Positions 58,043-64,000 of a DNA stretch of 64,000 bases are shown in pieces. The number at the start of each line of letters is the position of its first letter. Within the stretch, counting starts at the first letter, position 1. A program made the position numbers and the translations under genes. A model generated the notes under the pieces. That model ran no database searches. It was not told where the DNA came from and saw nothing but the letters and a program-made list of their open reading frames with translations. Source of the stretch: Taudactylus pleione (lineage: Eukaryota; Chordata; Amphibia; Anura; Myobatrachidae); NCBI GenBank assembly GCA_031769625.1, contig JAUIMM010000577.1, positions 1,550,001 to 1,614,000 of the forward strand, in the 5' to 3' direction.

Positions 58043-59265
58043 ACTCGAAGATCTCTCCTAATTTCGGAAGACAATCGTATGAAATGATGGGGTCGGCGTG
58101 TTCCTGTGGTCGCTCTCTCTAATTTACGACAGAAAACCCGCCCCATGGGGATTACCCTGCATGCAAAATTGAAGAGCCCTAGTAACGATTGCCCTTGCCT
58201 CAAGGTAATCCTACCTAGTGACAATGCAAGCGTAATGGCGTCGCGAAGCTTCGCTATCTTCTCTGCAGGCAAACGGCAACAACCGGCAGCCGTATCGATC
58301 TCGATACCAAGGTACGATAGACGAGTGCAAGGCCCCTCCGTTTTATCGGAAGCAATTGGGACCCCGAACTCACTAAACAAAGCCTGCAGAGAAAACATAA
58401 GCTCCGCACAATGAGGGGAACCAGCCGGCCCAACACATAGGAAGTCATCGAGGTAGTGGGCCACCCCGGACTCCCCAGTGCCCACGCAAACACACCAATG
58501 CAGGAAAGAACTAAAAGCTTCAAAATAAGAACACGACACGGAGCATCCCATGGGGAGACACTTGTCGAAGTAAAAGCCGTCCTCTAACCTAAAGCCCATG
58601 AACCGAAACGAGTCGGGTTGCAAAGGCAATAGGCGAAAGGCAGACTCCACATCGACCTTACCCAACAAGGCCCCCGTACCCTCCAATTTCACTAAACTAA
58701 GGGCATCTTCGAATGACTGATAACAAACCCGAGCTAACGATTCGGGTAGGGCATCGTTCACCGACCCCCCAGCTGGAAAGGATAGATGTTGTATCAACCT
58801 GAACTTCCCGGGGGCCTTCTTGGGCACCACTCCCAATGGAGAGAGAACTAAATTGAGCAAAGGACGGGCAGCAAAAGGCCCAGCCATGCGCCCCAGCTGC
58901 ACCTCCTTGGCCACTTTGTCTTTCAGAATACCCGGCAATAGGTAAGCTGAACGTAAGTTTTTGGGTTCCCCTAACAGCACATTACCCACCACCGGGAGCT
59001 GAAACCCCTCGGTGAAGCCATCAAGCAAAAACAACGCCGTCTCGCGCAATGGGTACCTAAACAACCACTTACGGATTGCCTCCACGCGGACTGGCGATGG
59101 AGCTCTATGGAGCGGCACCGGACCCAGTAGGTCTGGAGCCAGCGGAAGAAGCAGGGGCAGGCAATCTGGGGCATTCCTTGGCTGGATAGGGGGCACCGCA
59201 ACGCAGACAGTGGTGTCGAAAATGACACCGGGCTCCCGCTGCACTATTGCCGTTGTTAAAAGCAA
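57862..59265 (-). CDS. reverse transcriptase of the Ngaro-like element
   Basis: A 467-codon frame. Palm motifs in order: KFRLIQHLSFPAGGSVND (motif 2 region), LLGKVDVESAFRLLPL (motif A, Asp), KCLPMGCSVSCSYFEAFS (motif B) and HYLDDFLCVG (motif C, the YLDD box), then SDKTEG and LSYLGIEID (motifs D/E). The domain begins around PSPVRVEAIRKWLFRYP. The catalytic aspartates are all present. The last 50 or so residues after VWDVFFFW are out of frame because of the T-run shift, and the RNase H frame continues from there. The start overlaps the end of Gag by about 160 bp in another frame, as is common in this group. The true start codon is uncertain. Confidence 0.9.
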   Translation of the reverse strand: MLLTTAIVQREPGVIFDTTVCVAVPPIQPRNAPDCLPLLLPLAPDLLGPVPLHRAPSPVRVEAIRKWLFRYPLRETALFLLDGFTEGFQLPVVGNVLLGEPKNLRSAYLLPGILKDKVAKEVQLGRMAGPFAARPLLNLVLSPLGVVPKKAPGKFRLIQHLSFPAGGSVNDALPESLARVCYQSFEDALSLVKLEGTGALLGKVDVESAFRLLPLQPDSFRFMGFRLEDGFYFDKCLPMGCSVSCSYFEAFSSFLHWCVCVGTGESGVAHYLDDFLCVGPAGSPHCAELMFSLQALFSEFGVPIASDKTEGPCTRLSYLGIEIDTAAGCCRLPAEKIAKLRDAITLALSLGRITLRQGQSLLGLFNFACRVIPMGRVFCRKLERATTGTRRPHHFIRLSSEIRRDLRVWDVFFFWKHTMALVFGCIPQLPVHSCSFSRMQPVLLVLEPTWRALGPLPSGLHLGLPGG

Positions 59266-60775
59266 AACAACGGCCTTTGGCAGCCGGAACCTTAGAGAAA
59301 CGACTCTGGGCGTTTCCCTGGCTGCCGGACTTCCGTCCGGAAGATACCTCAGTGGTCAGAGGAGCGGGCTGTGTTACCTCCAACCAGACTTCCACGTCCC
59401 TCCACCCCAAATCCATAATTTTTACGCCTGACTGTTTGCGGCGAAACTCCTCGTCGTACTGTCGCCATACAGGGCCGCGTGACGTACGGAAAAGCCCCTG
59501 AATCAGGTGAAGGTATCGTATCACGTTCATGGCCTCTTCCGGACGGGTTTTAAGGTAACAGCCCGCAAAAACATAAAAGCCACTGAGCCAATTTATATAA
59601 GAACGATGGACATCCTCCCCGATGCCCCCTTTCTTTTTTGCAGCGGCTAAAGCTTTGCGAGATTTGGACGTAAGAGCAAACACGTCAACGTACTTGCCCT
59701 TATTAATTTTCTCACGCATACGCGGCCTTAGCCCACGGAGAATTGCCGTATTAGCACAGCGGACGACGTCCCCTGGGCTAATATCCGATTCCCCGCTTTC
59801 ACTGGAGGACCGACGGCGGCGACGCGACCATCTAGATGCACGTGAGCGACGCGGCCGCTTGGCTTTACGACGGTGATGCCTACGACTTCCGCTAGAAGTG
59901 AATGTATCACTAGATTCTGAGCTAACTAGCCCCTCACCCCACTCACTATCCGACTCACCCGAAGTGGACGCCCCTTCATCCTGTGGGGTGTCATTGGATC
60001 TGTGACCCTCGGCCAATGAACCCGATGCAGAAACGCCGGACTGCCCAGGAACGACCGGATCCGCCACCCGAAATGACTTCCGGGAATTATAAGACGTGGA
60101 TTCCTCCACACCTCTTCCGGAGAGACCTGCAACAACAGAGGAGGAGGCCAGCGACAACGTGTTCACATTCCCTTCATTCCCACCCCGTGTGGCGGGACCA
60201 GACCTTGAGGGCCTGGTACCAACCGGCAAGGAAGAGAGAGACGGAGGAGACAGAGGAGAAGGAGAAACGGTGGTTGTCACAGGTGCAGGTAGGCTACACA
60301 TCGCGGACAACTGCGCAACAAGTGGCGTCAATTGCTGTAACGCAGGAGTCTGATCCCCTCCGCCGGACCCGTTCACATTATGTAATAGAGGCGTAAGTGC
60401 GCCTACCAGAGCCACCAACACTCCTGTCAGTGCACCTAACTCTGGGGAGGGCGTAGGAGCAGGGGTACTAATGGCCTGAGGGGCACTTGTGCGGCTGGCA
60501 GCATAGGGACAGGAGGACCCCCAATCCCTTAAACCATGCACGCGCGTATTAACCTGCCTATCACCCCGCCTGGCATATGGTCGTTGCGGGAACACAGCAC
60601 CTTCCTCACCCTGACTGGATCCTGAAGGATCAGGAGATCCTCCTAATTCTGACCCTGACCTCTGTAAGCCAAAATGGCCGCCGCCCTCTGCCTCTAAAAT
60701 GGCGCCGGCGTCCCTAGAGGACCCGGCCGCCAAACTGCTGCCTTGATGGGGCCGTTCATATGCCCACGGGCGCAC
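59105..60775 (-). CDS. Gag-like protein of the Ngaro-like element, main part
   Basis: 556 codons. The N-terminal half is Pro/Ser/Gly-rich, followed by an Arg/Ser stretch (about residues 295-335, SRRHHRRKAKRPRRSRASR), a helical central domain (INKGKYVDVFALTSKSRKAL) resembling the conserved Gag core of these elements, and a C-terminal zinc-knuckle region CFAFNNG...CHFRHHCLRCGAPYPAKECP. In related proteins the last motif reads G-x-x-H-P-x-x-x-C; here Tyr replaces His. It would package element RNA. Its first codons overlap the upstream frame 60694-61215, which likely encodes the natural N-terminus. Confidence 0.8.
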   Translation of the reverse strand: MRPWAYERPHQGSSLAAGSSRDAGAILEAEGGGHFGLQRSGSELGGSPDPSGSSQGEEGAVFPQRPYARRGDRQVNTRVHGLRDWGSSCPYAASRTSAPQAISTPAPTPSPELGALTGVLVALVGALTPLLHNVNGSGGGDQTPALQQLTPLVAQLSAMCSLPAPVTTTVSPSPLSPPSLSSLPVGTRPSRSGPATRGGNEGNVNTLSLASSSVVAGLSGRGVEESTSYNSRKSFRVADPVVPGQSGVSASGSLAEGHRSNDTPQDEGASTSGESDSEWGEGLVSSESSDTFTSSGSRRHHRRKAKRPRRSRASRWSRRRRRSSSESGESDISPGDVVRCANTAILRGLRPRMREKINKGKYVDVFALTSKSRKALAAAKKKGGIGEDVHRSYINWLSGFYVFAGCYLKTRPEEAMNVIRYLHLIQGLFRTSRGPVWRQYDEEFRRKQSGVKIMDLGWRDVEVWLEVTQPAPLTTEVSSGRKSGSQGNAQSRFSKVPAAKGRCFAFNNGNSAAGARCHFRHHCLRCGAPYPAKECPRLPAPASSAGSRPTGSGAAP

Positions 60776-61215
60776 ACCCGCGGGCTGCCGGGACCCCTTA
60801 TTATTGGCGCTAGCGCCGCGCTACTGGGTGGGGAGGCTGGAGCCCGCCGGCGGCTGCCCCGACCACGTGGTACAGCAGCGGTGCTCCCGCTGCTATCGGG
60901 GGAGGAAGCGGGAGCCCGCCGGCGCCTACCCCGCCTGCGGACAGCTTGAATAGAGCTGCCCCTATCGCTGGGAGAGGACGCCAGTGTGCGCCCACGCCCC
61001 CGCTGGCCCTGAACCCCGGAGCCATCCACAGACTCCGGAGCTGGAGCTGCGGTGACTGGTGATGTAGGGGGAGCATCTGCGGCGGGGGGGAGGCCAAAAG
61101 ACACCCTCACCTCCCTCTCCCCGGCCAGACAAGAGGAGGCCCACCTGCGCGTGAGAGTCCCTAGGGACTCTACATAACGCGCTGGTATAGGAGCAGAGCG
61201 CCGAGGACTGGACAT
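60694..61215 (-). CDS. N-terminal part of the Gag-like protein (separate frame)
   Basis: An ATG at 61215-61213 (gagatgtcc) opens a frame starting MSSPRRSAPIPARYVESLGT. It is Arg/Pro/Ala-rich with several imperfect repeats around RRRAPASSP and runs to a stop at 60694. It overlaps the main Gag frame by about 80 bp in a different phase. Either one indel separates a single Gag ORF or there are two overlapping ORFs. In-frame codons upstream of 61215 read through the presumed 5' UTR and are not taken as coding. Confidence 0.6.
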   Translation of the reverse strand: MSSPRRSAPIPARYVESLGTLTRRWASSCLAGEREVRVSFGLPPAADAPPTSPVTAAPAPESVDGSGVQGQRGRGRTLASSPSDRGSSIQAVRRRGRRRRAPASSPDSSGSTAAVPRGRGSRRRAPASPPSSAALAPIIRGPGSPRVCARGHMNGPIKAAVWRPGPLGTPAPF

Positions 61216-61440
61216 CTCAGCAAGCACTAAGGTGAGGAGGTGGGGGGGGTTGAATTTTATTACTATACTACTGCGGGCAGCACACTTAGGATAGAGAGAG
61301 GGAAAGGCAGAGCAGAAAAGGCAGAATAGAGAAAGTAAGAAAGTAGGAAGATAAAGTATAAAGAAAGGCTTTATCACAGCCCAAATATCCTGTACTTGCC
61401 TGAAAGTCCAAGAAAAAGAAGAGGCAGAGCCCTGCCTAAC
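61216..61440 (-). promoter_or_regulatory. 5' UTR/leader of the Ngaro-like element
   Basis: The minus-strand leader upstream of the Gag start is pyrimidine-rich (ctttccctctctctatcc, tattctgccttttctgctc) and lacks long ORFs of its own. A C-run and a purine run flank the start region. The 5' terminal repeat was not identified. Confidence 0.4.
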
Positions 61441-61732
61441 ACTGAACTAAATCACTAAACTCCTCCCACCAGTATGACCTACACTATCCTAATAGGCTGA
61501 CAAAAACTTACCAAATTTAACCCTATCAATACCACTATACTGATTCCTATCTGTGCACTCAAATCCCTAGGGGTTTAAGCTACGTTCCTGTACATAAAGT
61601 ACTCTCTCTCCTCAATAGCTGCAGCAGCCAGACACCCCAGAATCCAACCAGTGTTCACCTAGAGCAGCACCAGTGGCAGTGAGCCAGGGGTGGGACTGTT
61701 AATTGGTGCTTCTGCTAATTGGCTGACCAGAG
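61441..61732. other. unassigned, possible 5' end of the Ngaro-like element
   Basis: No distinct feature. The element border must lie in or near this stretch. Confidence 0.3.
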
Positions 61733-62500
61733 GACCTGATTCAGACCCACTCGCTATATGCGTTCGCTTGCTCGATGCGTATACAAATTCGGGAAGGCAG
61801 GCGATCGCACGCCAAGGCATTAGCACGTCCACTTTGTCTTGGCGTGCAATCGCTTTGCGTATGGAGACGTCCACTAGCCTGCCTTAAGACGCCAACTTGC
61901 ACACGTCATCTCCAGGAAGTGTATGCAACTATCGGTACATTGGGTACCATCGGATGTGATCGCAGCGCTTGAGGCTGACCATACCCTACCGCAAACACTG
62001 CGAGCACTTTAGTGTAAAATCCAGCCAGGTGACGTGTACTATGACACTGCCTCTAAATTATGCACGCCTCTGAAACGGCATTGAGACGCTCAGGCACGCC
62101 TGCGTTCGCACCTCCACTCCCCCGTCTCTAGCAGCCAGCCCCTGTCACCACCCACAAACATCTTCTCCTGTCACTCACTCTGCTGGGCAGTCTATGCACA
62201 GTGACTGAACGCTTCCCGATCTCTCGCACTGATTTGCGCACACGCACTGCGATCTATAGTGATCCCCAATGTCAGTGCATCTTTTGGGGGGTGTCAGGCT
62301 GATTTCCCAAAACTGAGAGCACTTTTTGCCTGTTTGAGTTTTGAAAGGTTCCGTTTTCACATCCTTTACAATTGAATTGGGCAAAAAGCGGTCACGCACT
62401 TGAATAGACTTTTCTCCAAAAACATGCGGTGTAGGCGGAAAGTCCGGGAGGCGAAACTTAGCCGACTTTTTGCGGCTAATTGAATATGCCCCTAAATTGT
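61733..62500. mobile_element. fragments of MITEs (gacctgattcagaccc and gaatatgcccctaa ends)
   Basis: A left-type end gacctgattcagacccact at 61733 has no matching right end nearby. A right-type end ggctaattgaatatgcccct near 62476-62493 has no matching left end. Two truncated or nested elements are likely. The interior has gcgatcgcacgcc-like words and no supported gene. Confidence 0.4.
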
Positions 62501-62562
62501 AATTGACTATAAACAAGGAGCGAGCCAGCTGACAGCCCAAAGCAGTGACAGCACCACACAGT

Positions 62563-63023
62563 GGCCCTGATTCAGAGCCGGATGCGCCGGTCTTTTTTTT
62601 TTTAGAACGGCCTCCTGGCCACTCGCATAGCTATGGGTGACCACCCACAGCTATAGCGAGCGGCCAGGAAGATGGTCGCGATGGTCAAGACCATCGCAAC
62701 CATCGGGCTTGTGACGAGACCCTTGTGGTAGGGTATCATTGCCGCAAGCCCCAGAGAGATTTTGGCTCTAACAGTGTTGTCCCACTGACAACACTGTGAA
62801 CGCCTCCGTTTGGGCAGCCACTCCCCTGGCCCGCCCACCAAATGGGGCGTGCTGTCACTCAACATCGACAGCACGCCCCCTTTGGTACGAGACCCGGAGG
62901 CGTCGCTATCCGGGTCTCGCGCATGCGCACGACGGAGCCGGCTCCGTCGTGTGCATGCACTCTGGGCCACCATCGACCCGGTTGCGAGCGCTCAGCGCTT
63001 GCGACCGGGTCTGAATCAGGCCC
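62563..63023. mobile_element. MITE with ctgattcagagccgg ends (461 bp)
   Basis: The left end ggccctgattcagagccgg and the right end ccgggtctgaatcaggccc are inverted copies with few mismatches. Inner hairpins: a ggccactcgcatagct/agctatagcgagcggcc pair (about 62616-62668), gcgatggtc/gaccatcgc (about 62678-62698) and the palindrome cgacggagccggctccgtcg (62931-62950). No coding capacity. Confidence 0.8.
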
Positions 63024-63220
63024 AGTGTCACAAAAAAAAACATTGGAAAAGCAGGGAAACACTTTGGGGGAGAAATCTAGCGATGGTGATGAAACATTTG
63101 ATTCTAAACATTGCAGGGTTGAGCATCGAACATCGAAGACCATCTGACCGATGTTTCTGATGAACCATCAAATGATTCCCATCCCTAGCACAGAGCCTGA
63201 AAGAGACAGGGGAAGGACAA
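63024..63220. other. unassigned
   Basis: Short interval between two MITEs. It contains hairpin-like cgaacatcgaagaccatctg words but no recognised feature. Confidence 0.3.
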
Positions 63221-64000
63221 AGGGCTCTATTTACTACAATCCGCATTTGTAATGCAGATTGTAGTGTGATATTATCGACTGAATTCGCATTGCGAATTCA
63301 GGCAATATCGCAGGGATTTACTGCAAATCCCTTGCAGGGACAGAGCTTGCGATAAAGCTTTGTCCCTGCGAATCCCCTCCGCACACTAGTCACAGTATTT
63401 TCACCAAAAATACAGTGACAAAGTGCCCGCGCATGCGCCGACCGGCCGCCGCTGCTACTACCCCCTCGGCGCTAAGCCACGCCCCTGTAGTTAAGCCCCG
63501 CCCCGCGATCGCGGACCCCCCCGCATCCCCCCTCCCTTAATAGCACTTACCTGCAGTCATCGATGCTCCGGTAATGTCTTCCATGCATCCGGTTAGCTGA
63601 TATCCCATACTGCACAGGGACCCGATAACCTGATGACTGGGCCGCAGTGCAGCATGGGAGACCAGCTGACCGGAGGGGAGTCATCACCGGAGCCCAGACC
63701 ACCGGTCCATGTAGTCAGGTAAGTAAATTTTTTTTTTTACTTTTTTTATTTTGCAGTGTATCAGCTTGCGGTCTGTTTAGAATACACAGCTAATCACTGG
63801 GACCGGCTCCGGGCTCTGCTCTGCCTTTTAGAGCAGAGTAGAAGCCCGGTAACCGGGAGAGACCCTGGATAACGCCACCTCCAGGTGGCGTTATTATCAC
63901 AGGGCTTTCCCCGGTATTTTTGTACAATTTATTTTTAATAACTTTAGTCGGATCACATTTCCCATTACAATTAAGGGAAATGCGATCTGCTTACTAAAAA
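63221..64000. mobile_element. MITE with ctctatttacta end, running off the window
   Basis: Starts at gggctctatttactacaatc. The window ends in gatctgcttactaaaaa, which may be the approach to the inverted right end. Inner hairpins: ctgaattcgca/tgcgaattcag (63280-63302), a gggacagagctt/aagctttgtccc pair (63338-63367), and taacgccacct/aggtggcgtta (63870-63893). No ORF supported. Confidence 0.6.

Larger units (their letters stand above)
55341..61440 (-). mobile_element. Ngaro-like (DIRS order) tyrosine-recombinase retrotransposon
   Basis: Minus-strand order: 5' UTR, Gag with zinc knuckle, reverse transcriptase, RNase H, tyrosine recombinase, SGNH hydrolase, poly(A) signals. There is no integrase and no protease. 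No methyltransferase domain follows RNase H, which in the DIRS order fits Ngaro rather than DIRS or PAT. The SGNH ORF is also a known feature of vertebrate Ngaro elements. Frames overlap or are shifted between modules. Lesions: a frame change in Gag near 60.7 kb, one at a T-run near 58.03 kb, another at a T-run near 57.18 kb, a stop at 56812-56814, and a lost catalytic Arg. Split direct repeats expected at the ends were not located, so the borders are approximate. Confidence 0.85.

Noticed and set aside
56058..60949. Plus-strand ORFs of 60-139 codons across the Ngaro-like element
   Set aside because: Antisense shadows of the GC-rich Gag, RT and hydrolase frames.
1..64000. tRNA, rRNA, snRNA or other structured RNA genes
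   Set aside because: No A/B-box pair, cloverleaf or known snRNA segment was noticed by eye. A covariance-model scan (tRNAscan-SE, Infernal) was not possible.

Overview
This is vertebrate nuclear DNA, most likely from an anuran amphibian with a large, repeat-rich genome. No single coding sequence settles the species. The evidence is a Ngaro-type (DIRS order) tyrosine-recombinase retrotransposon with an SGNH-hydrolase ORF, many short inverted-repeat transposons whose ends resemble families I recall from frog genomes, vertebrate-type splice sites, and two pieces of vertebrate genes. No bacterial genes, CRISPR array, tRNA or rRNA were recognised.

Layout. 0.4-1.2 kb: a 33/34-bp minisatellite. 1.4-5.8 kb: poorly conserved sequence with weak traces of retroelements, TA/CA microsatellites and an LTR-like or terminal-repeat-like piece with a TATA box and poly(A) signals. 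6.0-6.4 kb: three perfect hairpins in a row. 6.4-39.3 kb: a macrosatellite of about 32 kb. Its base unit is 39 bp (13 codons, so it reads open in several frames on both strands). The units form higher-order repeats of roughly 4.4-5.6 kb and are interrupted by four copies, one partial, of a non-satellite, CpG-rich, promoter-like spacer of about 0.85 kb. Many 39-bp units contain four C-runs, which is a G-quadruplex motif on the minus strand, and a telomere-like CCCTAACCCT core.

39.5-49 kb: a cluster of inverted-repeat DNA transposons (MITEs), some nested, including a Tigger/pogo-like element and two copies of a family rich in palindromes. Embedded at 41.9-42.3 kb are two exons of a synaptotagmin-like gene, one carrying a 1-bp frameshift. 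50.0-52.7 kb: two in-phase exons encoding a Lys/Arg/Glu-rich, low-complexity N-terminal region, plausibly from a frog-expanded kinase-like family, with a near-perfect 110-bp palindrome and a MITE in the intron. 54.4-54.9 kb: a 29-bp minisatellite.

55.3-61.4 kb (minus strand): a nearly complete Ngaro-like element in the order Gag with zinc knuckle, reverse transcriptase, RNase H, tyrosine recombinase, SGNH hydrolase. The reading frame is broken at two T-homopolymer runs, by one stop codon and by loss of one catalytic arginine. 61.7-64 kb: more MITEs.

Only the Ngaro module and the two exon pairs look like conventional protein-coding material. The most unusual structure is the macrosatellite: G-quadruplex-prone arrays alternating with a repeated promoter-like spacer that keeps short open reading frames in all three full copies.
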